Shown: positions 41,258 to 51,200, counted from the stretch's first letter. The stretch is 64,000 nucleotides of DNA from Actinomadura montaniterrae (GCF_008923365.1 NZ_WBMR01000015.1:23232-87231); one strand, 5' to 3'. Notes: a model not told the origin generated them from the sequence alone. Numbers and translations are program-made.

Positions 41258-42538
41258 ATGGGTAAGCACGACAACAATGGCGACACGCATCGGCCCGGGC
41301 AGCCGATTCCCCCGGACAAGAAGGGACGACGACAACACCGGTGGCGGCGGAAAGAGGGGGAAGTGACGGCATCGGAACTCGTCCGGCGGTTGCGGGACGG
41401 CGGTGACCTGCGCGGTCCGGAGTGGGAGCGGGCGATGCACGCGGCGCCGCGCCATTTGTTCGCGCCGGATCGTGGCTGGTGCGTGCCTGATGGCGGCGGT
41501 GCTGCTTTCGCGATCGACCGGTCCGCCGATCCCGAGCGGTGGCGGGAGGCCGCCTATGCCGACGCCGCGATCATCACGCAGGTGGACGACGGCGCCGGCG
41601 ATCCGGCGTCCGGTCAAGGGGCGTGGACGTCGTCGCTGTCGGCGCCCGGGGCGGTGGTGAGCTTCCTCGAACTGCTCGCGCCCCGGGATCACGACCGCGT
41701 GCTGGAGATCAGCACGGGGACGGGGTGGACGGCGGCCCTGCTGTCGTCCCGGCTCGGCGCCGGGCGGGTGACGTCCCTCGAGGTGGACGCGCGGGTCGCG
41801 GAGAGGGCGGCGGCGAACCTGCGGGAGGCGGGGTTCGCGCCGGACCTGGTGGTCGGCGACGGCGAGGAGGGCGTACCCGCGCGGGCGCCGTTCGACCGGG
41901 TCCACGTGACGTGCGGGGTCACCGTCCTGCCGCCGAGCTGGATCGAGCAGACGCGGCCGGGCGGCGTGATCCTCTTCCCGTGGATGCCGTCGTTCGGGGA
42001 CGGGCACAAAGCGCGGCTCACGGTGACGGGCGACGGCCGCGCCATCGGGCGGTTCCATGGGTCGGCCGATTACATGATGCTGCGGTCGCAGCGCAGTCCC
42101 GGCTTCGGTGACCTCGGCCGGGACGGCGACGAGACGCGGACCCGGCTGGATCCGCGGTCCGTGACCCGCGGCTCGTACGGGGCGGACGTCGCGATCGCCG
42201 GGATGCTGCCCGACGTGCTCGGTGGCGAGCGGATCGTCCGGGGGCGGCCGAGCCTGGTGCTCGTGGACGAGGCGGGCACGTCGTGGGCGCGGTGCTCGTA
42301 CCGGGCGGGCGCGGACGACTTTCCGGTGGTCCAGGGCGGTGAGCGGCGGCTGTGGGACGAGGTCGAGGCCGCCTACCTGCGCTGGGTCGGGTGGGGAAGT
42401 CCCGGGCGGGACCGGTTCGGGCTCGTCGCCGGTCCGGAGGGGCTGCGGGTCTGGTTCGAGCGTCCGTCCAACGTGATCGGAGGCGGAGGGGCCCGGCGGT
42501 ACGGCGTTACGAGCGGGATGGGGCGAGAGTGGTGGTGA
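41258..42538 (+). CDS. PCMT-like SAM-dependent methyltransferase
   Basis: 426 aa. Residues 1-36 are a polar, Lys/Arg-rich extension (MGKHDNNGDTHRPGQP...). The methyltransferase domain follows: AMHAAPRHLFAP, motif I VLEISTGTGWTAALL, FDRVHVTCGV, all like protein-L-isoaspartate O-methyltransferases. Residues about 260-426 are a family-specific tail. The ribosome site AAGGAGGT eight bases before ATG 41258 is the best in the window. Similar enzymes modify RiPP peptides; no precursor gene is seen nearby. Follows the HATPase in one operon; overlaps the convergent hydrolase by 32 bases. Confidence 0.82.
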   Translation: MGKHDNNGDTHRPGQPIPPDKKGRRQHRWRRKEGEVTASELVRRLRDGGDLRGPEWERAMHAAPRHLFAPDRGWCVPDGGGAAFAIDRSADPERWREAAYADAAIITQVDDGAGDPASGQGAWTSSLSAPGAVVSFLELLAPRDHDRVLEISTGTGWTAALLSSRLGAGRVTSLEVDARVAERAAANLREAGFAPDLVVGDGEEGVPARAPFDRVHVTCGVTVLPPSWIEQTRPGGVILFPWMPSFGDGHKARLTVTGDGRAIGRFHGSADYMMLRSQRSPGFGDLGRDGDETRTRLDPRSVTRGSYGADVAIAGMLPDVLGGERIVRGRPSLVLVDEAGTSWARCSYRAGADDFPVVQGGERRLWDEVEAAYLRWVGWGSPGRDRFGLVAGPEGLRVWFERPSNVIGGGGARRYGVTSGMGREWW

Positions 42539-43307
42539 AGTGGTCGATGTGGGCCGCGAGTTCGCCGGGGGCCTCCAGGGGTGACAGGTGGCCCGTGTCC
42601 TCGATGACCGTCATGCGGGCGGCCGGGATGACGGGCAGGAGGTCGGCTTTGAGGGACGCGGGCGGGTCGACGCGGTCGTGCCGTCCGGCCAGGACGTGGA
42701 CGGGGACGTCGATGGCGCCGGCGGCGGCGGTGATGTCGGCGGTGATGCCGTGCCGCGGCCAGGCGAGGCGGGCGTCGTCGCCGCTGGCGGCGAGGCTGTC
42801 GGTCAGCACCTGTTCGCGCAGGTCCGCGGGCAGGGGGCGGTGGGTCAGGACGTGCTGGAGCGCGTCGTCCACCGTCGCGCGGCTGTCGTAGGCGTGCGAC
42901 AGAGCCTCCGCCGCCCGCGCGTCCGCGGTGGGGCGGGGCGGGGCCGGGGCGATGAGGACGAGCCCGGCCAGCCCCTCGGGCCGCCGCGACGCGGCCAGCT
43001 GGGCGACCTTCCCGCCCATCGAGTGCCCGACGAGGACGTACCGGTCGAGTCCGAGGCCGCGGACGACGTCGAGGACGTCGTCGGCGAGCCGCTCGATCCC
43101 GTAGGGGCCGGGGAGGTCGCGGGACGCGCCCCAGCCGCGGTGGTCGTAGGCCACGACGGCGCGTCCCGGGGCGAGGCGGTCGATCACGGGGGCGAAGATG
43201 CGGTGGGAGCCGCCCCAGTAGTGGAGGAACACCAGTGCCTCCGGCGAGCCGTCGCGTACCCGCACCGGCAGCCGTCCGCCCTGGACGTTCACGTGTCGCA
43301 TGTCCAT
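42507..43307 (-). CDS. Alpha/beta hydrolase
   Basis: 266 aa. Oxyanion part LHYWGGSHR, YDHRGWGAS, nucleophile elbow VGHSMGGKVAQ, acid AGRHDRVDP and His in EDTGHLSPLEAP: a complete catalytic triad. Cytoplasmic. AAAAGGAG upstream of ATG 43307. Divergent from an AraC gene, the likely regulator. Substrate unknown (esterase or lyase). Confidence 0.9.
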   Translation of the reverse strand: MDMRHVNVQGGRLPVRVRDGSPEALVFLHYWGGSHRIFAPVIDRLAPGRAVVAYDHRGWGASRDLPGPYGIERLADDVLDVVRGLGLDRYVLVGHSMGGKVAQLAASRRPEGLAGLVLIAPAPPRPTADARAAEALSHAYDSRATVDDALQHVLTHRPLPADLREQVLTDSLAASGDDARLAWPRHGITADITAAAGAIDVPVHVLAGRHDRVDPPASLKADLLPVIPAARMTVIEDTGHLSPLEAPGELAAHIDHFTTTLAPSRS

Positions 43308-43381
43308 CTGTGCTCTCCTTTTCGTCTGCTTCGACGCTAAGGAGCGGTGACCTCGCGGAACAGGTAAGCTCCGGCCCGTCT

Positions 43382-44272
43382 ATGGTGAAAAACGGACAGC
43401 GGGACGGGATCCGGTCACTGCGCTACGCGGCGGACGGCGGCGTCGAAGTGATCACGTTCCTCCAGTTGCGGGCCATGCCCGCAGGCAGTGCGCCTCCGCC
43501 CGTGCAGCGGGCGGACTTCCATGTGCTCGCGATCGTCGGCTCCGGGCAGGGGACGGTGACGGTGGATTTCGTCCACCACCGGCTGGAGCCGGGCACGATC
43601 GTCTGGATCCGGCCGGGCAACGTGCACCGCTGGGACGACATCGCCCGCGTGGACGGGACCCTCGTGCTCTTCCGTCCCGAAGCCGTCCCGCACGGTTCTC
43701 CTGGCGCGGAGCCTTTCGGCCCGGTCAGCTGGCGGCAGCCGGGGCGTCCGGCGCTGGTCCGGCTCGCCGCCGACCACCTGCGCCGCGAGTACGACGCGTC
43801 CCGGACCCGTCCGATGCCGGGCAGTACCGCGATCCTGCGCGCGCTGCTGGAGGTGCTCCTGCTGCGCGCCGGAGACTGCGCGCCCCCGCCGCCCGCCGGA
43901 CGGGAGGCCTTCACCGCCTACGCGGCGGCCGTCGAGGCGCACTTCGCGGAGTCGCGGGAGGTCGCCTGGTACGCCCGCCGGCTCGGCTACTCGCCGCGCA
44001 CCCTCAGCCGGGCGACGCGGGACGCGGCCGGCCGCAGCGCCAAGCGGTTCCTCGACGACCGGGTGGTGCTGGAGGCGAAGAGGCTCCTCGCGCACACCGG
44101 CGTCACGGTCGCCGAATGCGCCCGCCGGACGGGCTTCGACGACCCCGCCAACTTCTCCAAGTTCTTCCGCACCCGCACCGGCCTCGCTCCCGGCGCGTTC
44201 GCGAGCCGCGCCCGCACGCCCGCGACGGACGCGCCGCCCGCCGCGGAGCGGAGCGCGACGGGCTCCGCCTGA
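43382..44272 (+). CDS. AraC-family regulator
   Basis: 296 aa: N-terminal cupin-type ligand domain (about 15-150; LAIVGSGQGTVTVDFVHHRLEPGTIVWIRPGNVHRWD) and C-terminal AraC domain (about 185-280; AECARRTGFDDPANFSKFFRTRTGLAPGAF). Start ATG 43382; no clear ribosome site. Probably controls the divergent hydrolase gene. Confidence 0.9.
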   Translation: MVKNGQRDGIRSLRYAADGGVEVITFLQLRAMPAGSAPPPVQRADFHVLAIVGSGQGTVTVDFVHHRLEPGTIVWIRPGNVHRWDDIARVDGTLVLFRPEAVPHGSPGAEPFGPVSWRQPGRPALVRLAADHLRREYDASRTRPMPGSTAILRALLEVLLLRAGDCAPPPPAGREAFTAYAAAVEAHFAESREVAWYARRLGYSPRTLSRATRDAAGRSAKRFLDDRVVLEAKRLLAHTGVTVAECARRTGFDDPANFSKFFRTRTGLAPGAFASRARTPATDAPPAAERSATGSA

Positions 44273-45331
44273 TCAGGCCGACGACCGCACGCGGCGGCGC
44301 GCCCGGGTCCCGGCGGGAGACTCCACGAGGCGGACGCAGAGCCCGGCGACGACGAGGCCGGCCATGCCGACCAGCAGCGATCCCGGCAGCAGCATCAGGG
44401 CGGCGGGCACGCTGTCCGGAAGGGCGTCGCCGGCCGCGTTGACCAGGGCGGGAGCGCCGGCGAGGGCGAGCAGGACGAACGCGCGGCGGCTCGTGCGGTC
44501 GCGCGCCAGCGCGGCGGCGGCCAGCACGGCGGTCACCAGCGCACCGGCCGCCCGCAGTTCGCCCATGGTCCGTGCGGCGGCGATGAGGCCGTCCATGGTC
44601 CCGCGCGGATCGACGCCGGTCCGGCCGCCGGTGAGCAGGGAGAACGCCGGGTAGGTGTGGAGCGCGAGCAGGACGGCGGCCACCGTCGCGGCGCCGGCCA
44701 GGCGGGCGCGGCCGAGGAGGCGGGCGCCGCGGCGCGGGCCGGGCGACACGGTGAGGGACGCCGTGGCGAGCAGCGCGAGCGGCAGCGAGGTTCCGGCGAA
44801 GTCCCTGCCGAGGTATGCGTAGGCGTAATCCTGGAAGGCCGTCCCGTAGGCCGCGAAGGCGACCTGGGCGGCGGTCACCGCGCAGGCGCCGATGGCGGCG
44901 CGGCGGTGGTGGCCCCGCCAGGCGAGCACCGCGATGACCGTCCAGGCGAGCCAGTACGGTCCGGTGCCGAAGAAGTAGAGGAGCCCGTACACCCCGATGG
45001 TTCCGTGCCCCTGCGCGGTGGCGGCGTCGACCAGCGTCGGCACGTCCACGGCGAACCGCGCGGCCTCGACCATCAGCAGGAGCATGGCGAGGAAGCCGGT
45101 GATGGCGAGAGCGTCCGGCCAGAGGGACGTCCTCGGGCCGGACATGGCGCGGCGGAGCCGGATCCGGGCGGCGCCGAGCAGCAGGTCGGCGGTGTCGGCG
45201 AGGGACGGGCGGGTCTGGCCGGGCCGCGCCGACGCCAGCAGCACGTCCAGCATCTCCTCGCCGTGGGCCTCCCGGTGGGCGGCCGGGTAGCAGGCCAGGA
45301 GGCGGCGGTAGCGGTCTTCGAGCGTGCTCAA
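44273..45331 (-). CDS. Polytopic membrane protein, PadR-linked
   Basis: 352 aa. N-terminal cytoplasmic segment LEDRYRRLLACYPAAHREAHGEEMLDVLLA is the block found in PadR-associated permease-like proteins; then about eight TM helices. Starts within the PadR stop (ATGA overlap), so it is co-translated with its regulator. Such pairs are thought to respond to membrane-active compounds; function unproven. Confidence 0.85.
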   Translation of the reverse strand: MSTLEDRYRRLLACYPAAHREAHGEEMLDVLLASARPGQTRPSLADTADLLLGAARIRLRRAMSGPRTSLWPDALAITGFLAMLLLMVEAARFAVDVPTLVDAATAQGHGTIGVYGLLYFFGTGPYWLAWTVIAVLAWRGHHRRAAIGACAVTAAQVAFAAYGTAFQDYAYAYLGRDFAGTSLPLALLATASLTVSPGPRRGARLLGRARLAGAATVAAVLLALHTYPAFSLLTGGRTGVDPRGTMDGLIAAARTMGELRAAGALVTAVLAAAALARDRTSRRAFVLLALAGAPALVNAAGDALPDSVPAALMLLPGSLLVGMAGLVVAGLCVRLVESPAGTRARRRVRSSA

Positions 45332-45705
45332 CGGAGTCCCTTCGGGGACAGGGCGGCGAACGCCGGGGCGGTGCCGCCGCCGGGGAGGCGGAAGGCGGCG
45401 AGGCGGCGGGCGGCGGCCTCGGTGCGGCGGCGCAGCGCCTCCACCTCGGCGGCGAGGGCGGCGGCGCCGTCCTCCGTGAGCCGGTAGTAGCGGCGGAGCC
45501 GGCCGTCGACGACCTCCTCGCGGTCGGGGGCGATGAGGCGTTCGGCCTGGAGCCGGTCGAGGGCGGCGTACAGGGTGCCGGCGCGCAGCCGGGTGCGGCC
45601 GGCGGAGATCCGCTCGACGTCGGCGATGATCCCGTAGCCGTGCTGCGCGCCGTCCGCGAGCGCGGTGAGGATCAGGAACGTCGGTTCCTGCATCGGCTTG
45701 CTCAT
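45328..45705 (-). CDS. PadR family transcriptional regulator
   Basis: 125 aa winged helix: EPTFLILTALADGAQHGYGIIADVERISAGRTRLRAGTLYAALDRLQAERLIAPDREEVVDGRLRRYYRLTEDG. An ATATATCGAT-containing site lies just upstream. Overlaps the membrane protein gene. Confidence 0.93.
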   Translation of the reverse strand: MSKPMQEPTFLILTALADGAQHGYGIIADVERISAGRTRLRAGTLYAALDRLQAERLIAPDREEVVDGRLRRYYRLTEDGAAALAAEVEALRRRTEAAARRLAAFRLPGGGTAPAFAALSPKGLR

Positions 45706-45713
45706 GCGGTCTT

Positions 45714-45724
45714 TATATATCGAT
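45714..45724. promoter_or_regulatory. Candidate PadR operator
   Basis: TATATATCGAT nine bases before the PadR start; AT-rich TATATCGATAT-like sequences are usual PadR targets. In GC-rich DNA such a run is striking. Confidence 0.55.
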
Positions 45725-45833
45725 CATCTGACTATCGGCAACCGCCGGGCCCGTCGGACCCGGCGGACAGGTTTGCGGACCCGTACGCTTGGTAGCGATC
45801 AACCACGTAGTGTGACGATCCCGGGGGACGGCC

Positions 45834-47228
45834 GTGGCGCAGAGCAGGAGCGAGCGCGTCCAGTACTGGCGCAACCGGCTCTTGGTGTCCGTGCGGGGGC
45901 GCGCGACGGTCATCACCGTCGCGTTCGCGGCGCTGTTCCTGACCGTGATCCTCGTGCTCGGGATGCTCCTCGTCCGCGACTGGCTGGAGCGCCGCGAGGC
46001 GGACAAGGCGGAGCGCACCACCGAGCGGATCACGTTCGACATCCTCCGCGGGCAGGCCGACGTGGCGCTCACGACCCGTCCGGACGAGACCGGCCTGGTG
46101 CAGATCGTCAGCCCGAACGGCCGGCGGGTCCTCGCGGCGTCGCCCCCGGCCCGCGGCAAGCCGCCGCTGGCGTCGTCCGACCTCAGGTCCGGGAGCCTGC
46201 TCGTCGACCGGCGGGCGTGCCCGGCGTCGATCCCCGGCTGCGCGTGGATCTTCGGCCTGCGGGTGGTGAACAGGTCGCCGTGGGGGCCGGGGGTGATGGT
46301 CGTCTCCGCCGAGCCGCTGCCGAGCCTGCTGAACGTGTGGGGGCTGCCGCTGAGCCTGGTCGCGGTCCTGCTCGTGCTGCTGGCCCTCGTCGCGTGGTGG
46401 ACGTGGCACACGATCGGCCGGGCGTTCGCCCCGATCGACCGGATCCGCCGGGAGCTGTCGGACCTCGACGCGCGGGACCTGCGCCAGCGCGTGTTCGTCC
46501 CGCGCACGCACGGGGAGATCCAGGCGCTCGGGGAGACGGTGAACGGGACGCTGCAGCGGCTGGAGGAGGCGACCGACCGGGAGCGCCGGTTCATCTCCGA
46601 CGCCTCGCACGACCTGCGCAACCCGATCGCCGGGCTGCACATGCAGCTGGAGATGGCGCTGGACGAGGCGAACGACGAGTCGCGGCCGCTGCTCCGCTCG
46701 GCGCTGCGCGACGCCGAGCGGCTCAACGACATCGTGATCGACCTGCTGGAGCTGTCCCGGCTGGACTCGCGGGCGCCGCAGCCGGTGGAGCCGGTCGACC
46801 TCGCGGAGGCGGCGCGCCGCGAGGTGGACCGGCGCGGCGACGGCGTGCGGGTCACGGCCCGGCTGGAGCCGGGCGTGGTCGTCCGGGCGAACCCGGTGCG
46901 GATCGCGCGGGTGCTCGGGAACCTGCTGAGCAACGCCGAGCGGCACGCCGAGTCGAGCGTCGAGGTGACGGTCCGGCGCGACGGCGGGACGGCGGTGCTC
47001 CAGGTCTTGGACGACGGCCACGGCATCGCCCCGGACCAGCGGGAACGGGTCTTCGAGCGGTTCGCGCGGCTCACCGAGTCGCGGGAGCGGGACCCGCAGG
47101 GGACGGGCCTCGGGCTGCCGATCGCCCGCGAGATCGCGGAGATCTACGGCGGCACCCTCACCATCGCCGACAGCGAGCGCGGCGCGTGCTTCGTCATGCG
47201 CCTGCCGCTCGCCCCGGATGGCGGATGA
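45834..47228 (+). CDS. Sensor histidine kinase (orphan)
   Basis: 464 aa membrane kinase: TM1 about 26-47, extracytoplasmic domain 48-165 with a Cys pair (129/136), TM2 about 170-190, HAMP 190-245, HisKA with phospho-acceptor His259 (SDASHDLRNP), HATPase with LGNLLSNAERHA, DDGHGIAPD and GTGLGLPIA. GTG start. No response regulator gene is adjacent, so the partner lies elsewhere. Overlaps the convergent reductase gene by 35 bases. Confidence 0.93.
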   Translation: MAQSRSERVQYWRNRLLVSVRGRATVITVAFAALFLTVILVLGMLLVRDWLERREADKAERTTERITFDILRGQADVALTTRPDETGLVQIVSPNGRRVLAASPPARGKPPLASSDLRSGSLLVDRRACPASIPGCAWIFGLRVVNRSPWGPGVMVVSAEPLPSLLNVWGLPLSLVAVLLVLLALVAWWTWHTIGRAFAPIDRIRRELSDLDARDLRQRVFVPRTHGEIQALGETVNGTLQRLEEATDRERRFISDASHDLRNPIAGLHMQLEMALDEANDESRPLLRSALRDAERLNDIVIDLLELSRLDSRAPQPVEPVDLAEAARREVDRRGDGVRVTARLEPGVVVRANPVRIARVLGNLLSNAERHAESSVEVTVRRDGGTAVLQVLDDGHGIAPDQRERVFERFARLTESRERDPQGTGLGLPIAREIAEIYGGTLTIADSERGACFVMRLPLAPDGG

Positions 47229-48084
47229 CGTCGATGACACCGGACAGCCCTTCGGCGCCGTGGCCGACGTCGACGGCGCGCCGGAACAGGTCCCGGAGGG
47301 CGGCCGGCCCGGCGGTGTCGATCCCTGCCTCACGGCTGGCCTCGACGACGTGGCCGGCGCCGACGGCCTGCATGCGGAGGCTGTTGGCCTCGCCCGGGGA
47401 CGCGCCCTCCTCGATCGCGCGGGTGAGGATGCCGAGGAAGCCCATCGGGCCGTCGCCGGTCAGCGCCTCCAGGGTCGCGGCCGCGAAGGGCCGGAACCGG
47501 TGCGCGGGCACCCCGGCGGTGCCGAGCAGGGCCGCGCCATGCATGTACGAGACGAGCGTGGACCAGAACAGGTACAGCTGCGCCTGGTAGAAGAGCATCG
47601 ACAGGCCCGGGTCGGTGCCGACGTACGTGGTGTCGCCGAGTTCGGCGAGGGTGTCGCGGTGCCGGTCGAGGACGGGTTCGGGGCCGCTGTAGAACACGTA
47701 CGCGCCGGGCCGTCCGATGCCGGGCGGCGGCACCATCACGCCGCCCGTCAGCAGGTCGGCGCCGTTCTCTCGGGCCCAGTCGCCGGCGCGGCGCAGTTCG
47801 CCGGGGCTGCCGGAGCTGAGGTTGACCAGGGCGCGTCCCTTGACGCCGGCGTCGCCGATGGAGTCGTACATGGCCTGGTAGTCGGTCTGGCTGATGACGA
47901 TCAGGTCGGACGCGGCGAGCGCGTCGGCCATGGTGGCGGCGAGGGTCGCGCCCTGCTCGACCAGTGGGGCGGCCTTGGACGGGGTGCGGTTCCACACCGT
48001 GGTGGGGTGGCCGTTGTCGAGGAACGTCCGCGCCATGGTCGCGCCCATGGGGCCTAGGCCGATGACGGTGACCGGCGACTTCAT
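47194..48084 (-). CDS. Imine reductase-like NADPH oxidoreductase
   Basis: 296 aa, 6-phosphogluconate-dehydrogenase-like fold. Rossmann motif VIGLGPMGATMA and WNRT (NADPH preference), GGVMVPPPGIG and YVGTDPGL, the blocks of bacterial imine reductases (IREDs); C-terminal helical dimer domain. At the position of the catalytic Asp of R-type IREDs this protein has Tyr166 (LFYQAQL), so it looks Tyr-type. A beta-hydroxyacid dehydrogenase role is less likely because the Lys of that family is not seen. Divergent from a SARP gene across repeats. Confidence 0.88.
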   Translation of the reverse strand: MKSPVTVIGLGPMGATMARTFLDNGHPTTVWNRTPSKAAPLVEQGATLAATMADALAASDLIVISQTDYQAMYDSIGDAGVKGRALVNLSSGSPGELRRAGDWARENGADLLTGGVMVPPPGIGRPGAYVFYSGPEPVLDRHRDTLAELGDTTYVGTDPGLSMLFYQAQLYLFWSTLVSYMHGAALLGTAGVPAHRFRPFAAATLEALTGDGPMGFLGILTRAIEEGASPGEANSLRMQAVGAGHVVEASREAGIDTAGPAALRDLFRRAVDVGHGAEGLSGVIDVIRHPGRAAGA

Positions 48085-48107
48085 GTGGTTCTCCCTAAAG
48101 CGTTGTT

Positions 48108-48148
48108 GTGCGGCGCTGGGTGCGGCGCCTGTGCGGCGCCTGTGCGGA
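48108..48148. repeat. Four phased heptamer direct repeats (SARP-like)
   Basis: GTGCGGC at 48108-48114, 48120-48126 and 48131-48137 and GTGCGGA at 48142-48148, spaced 12, 11 and 11 bases. SARP proteins bind heptamers repeated every 11 bases. They lie in the leader of the imine reductase gene and upstream of the SARP gene. Confidence 0.55.
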
Positions 48149-48165
48149 CTCCAAGGTGGCTTGGG

Positions 48166-48200
48166 GCGCTACGGAAGGGCTGCGGGTCCGTCCGTAGCGC
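48166..48200. promoter_or_regulatory. 10-bp inverted repeat in the SARP promoter
   Basis: GCGCTACGGA (48166-48175) and its exact reverse complement TCCGTAGCGC (48191-48200), 15-base spacer. It ends five bases before TACGCT, a -10-like element six bases from the SARP GTG. A repressor site or a hairpin. Confidence 0.55.
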
Positions 48201-48216
48201 TGGTTACGCTGGCGGT

Positions 48217-51200
48217 GTGCGTTTTGGGGTGCTTGGCCCGCTCATGGGGTGGACGTCCGGCGGGACGCCGGTCCGGGTGCCCGAGCCCAAGGTCCGGACG
48301 CTGCTGGCGGTGCTGCTCGCCGGCCTGCTCGCCGAGCCGGGGCGGGCCGTCCCGGTGGACCGGCTGATCGACGCGCTGTGGGGCGACCGGCCGCCCCGCA
48401 ACCCGGTGGGAACGCTCCAAGCCCGCGTCTCGCAGCTGCGGAAGGTCCTGGACGACGCGGAGCCCGGCGCGCGGGCGCTGGTCGCCGCCCGTCCGCCCGG
48501 GTACGCACTGGACCTGCCGCCGGACGCCGTGGACGCGGGCGGGTTCGCGGCGCTGCTCGCCCGCGCCGGGCGGGCCGCCGATCCGGTCGCGAAGGCGCAC
48601 CTGCTGGGGTCCGCGCTGGCACTGTGGCGGGGCCCGGCGTTCGAGGGCTTCGCGGACGCCCCGTTCGCCGAGGCGCTCGCCGCCGGCCTGGAGGAACGCC
48701 GGCTGGCCGCGCTCGAAGAGCACGCCGAGGCGCGCCTCGACCTGGGCGAGCACGCCGCGGTCGCGGCCGACCTGACCCCGGCGGTGGCGGAGCACCCGCT
48801 CCGGGAGCGGCTGCGCGCCGCGCACCTGCGCGCCCTGTACCGCGCCGGACGGCGGGCCGAGGCGCTCGCCGGCTACCACGACCTGCGGGAACGCCTCGCC
48901 GCCGACCTCGGCGTCGACCCCGGCCCGGAACTGACCGCGCTGTACCAGTCGATGCTGGAGCAGGACCCGTCCGAGACCCGGCGCCCGCGGACGGCGCCGC
49001 GCCTGCCCGCCGCGCTCGGCGAGCTGATCGGCCGCGAGCGCGAGGTCGAGCGGGCCCGCGCGCTCCTGGCCGCGCACCGGCTGGTGACGCTGACCGGCAC
49101 CGGCGGCGTCGGCAAGACGCGGCTGGCGGTGGAGACGGCGGCCCGGTCGGCGGCCGTCCACCCGGACGGCGTCTGGTTCGTCGAGCTGGCGGCGGGCCGT
49201 CCGGCGACGCCCGCCGAGGTCGCCCGGCGGATCGGGCACGTCCTCGGGCTGCGCGACGAGGCGGCCCCGGACCCCGGGTCCGGTGCCGCCGAACGGCTCG
49301 GCGAGGCGCTGCGCGCGCGGCGGACGCTGCTCGTCCTGGACAACTGCGAGCACGTGATCGAGCAGGTCGCGGACCTGGCCGGGCGGCTGCTCGCCGCCGC
49401 GCCCGGCCTGCGGATCCTCGCGACGTCGCGCGAACCGCTCGGCCTGCCGGACGAGCGGCTGCTGATCGTCCCGCCGCTGGACCTGCCCGCGCCCGACGCA
49501 CACCTCGACGCGCTGCCGGAGTCGGGCGCGGTGCGGCTGTTCGCGGCGCGGGCGTCGGCGGCGGACCCCGGGTTCGCGCTGGACGCGGCGTCCGCGCCGT
49601 GGGTCGCGGCGATCTGCCGGCGGCTGGACGGCGTCCCGCTCGCGCTGGAACTGGCCGCGACGCGCGTCCGGGCGTTCGGGGTGCGGGAGCTGGCGGCGCG
49701 GCTCGACGACCGGTTCCGCGTGCTCGCGGACGGCCGGCGCGGCGGCCCGGAGCGGCAGCGGACGCTCCGCGCGGTGATCGACTGGAGCTGGGGGCTGCTC
49801 GGAGAGGACGAGCGGGCGGTGCTGCGGCGCCTCGCCGTCCACGCGGGCGGCTGCACCCTCGCGGCGGCGGAGGACGTGTGCGGCGCGGACGCCGGGGTCC
49901 TGGCGCGGCTCGTCGACCGTTCGCTCGTTGCGCGCGCGCGGGACGGCCGCTACCGGCTGCTGGAATCGGTCGCCGCGTACGGGCTGGAGCGGCTGCGCGA
50001 AGCCGGCGAGGAGGCCGAACTGCGGCGACGCCACGTCCGCTACTACACCGACCTGGCGCGGCGTGCGGACGAACAGCTGCGGGGCCCGGAGCAGAGCGAA
50101 TGGCTGGAGCGGCTCGACCAGGAAAGCGCGAACCTGCGCGCCGCCCTCGACCACGGCGCCGGGCTGCCGCTGGTGAACGCGCTCGGCTGGTACTGGCACC
50201 TGCGCGGACGGTTCGGCGAGGCACAATGCGCCTTCAAAGAGGCACTGGAGGCGTCCACTGAGGCCGACCCGGGGCGTGTAGAGGCCGAGACGTGGCTGGC
50301 GGGTTTCACCATGCTGGCGGGCGAGACCACCGATTCCGAGCCTCTGCGTGTCGCCGCTCTTGAGCGCTACAAGGACCAGGACACGTTCGCCTATGCGCGC
50401 GCCGAGTGGTTCCTGAGCCACGTCCATTGGGCCTACGGCGATATCTCCGCCAACCAGGCCCGCGTGGAGCATGCGCTCGCCGTGTTCCGCGCGCGCGCCG
50501 ATCCCTGGTACACGGCCGCCGCGCTGGCGACCCGCGCCAAGTTCGCGATCGTCCACGGCGGCCTGGCCGCCATGGAGCGTGACGGCGGCGAGAGCATGGA
50601 CCTCTTCACCGCCCTGGGCGACGCGTGGGGACGGCTGGAGGCGACCGACGCGCTCAGCCGCCGCGCCGAGATCACCGGCGACTACGCGGCGGCCGCCGCC
50701 CACCACCGCGAGGGCCTGCGGCTCGCCGAGGAGCTCGGGATGTGGCCCGAGGTGTCGTTCCGCACGTCCGGGCTCGGCCGCGTCGCGCTGCTCACCGGTG
50801 CCCTTGAGGAGGCCCGCGACCTGCACGAACGGGCCCTGCGGATCGCCACCCGGCAGGCCGCGCGGTCGGCGGAGGAGTTCGCCGAGGCCGGGCTCGGGCT
50901 CGTCGCGCGCGCCCGCGGCGACCTCGACGCCGCCGAGCGGCACCTGCGCGCGCCGCTCGGCTGGCTGCGCGGCATCGGCGGCACCGCCGGGATCGCGTTC
51001 CTGCACGCCCAGCTCGGGTACGTCGCGGAACTGCGCGGCGACGCCGACGCCGCGCTCGCCCTCCAGTTGGACGGGTTGGCCTGCGCGCGCGCCATCGGTG
51101 ACCCGCGCGCCGTCGCGCTCGCGCTCGAAGGGGTGGCGGGTGCGCGCGCGCTGGCGGGCGAGCACGTCGCGGCGGCGCGGCTGCTCGGCGAGGCGTCCGC

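Noticed and set aside
48085..48216. N-terminal extension of the second SARP from an upstream ATG
   Set aside because: The 44 extra codons translate into the repeats and palindrome and are not protein-like; VRFGVLGPL is the usual beginning of the family.
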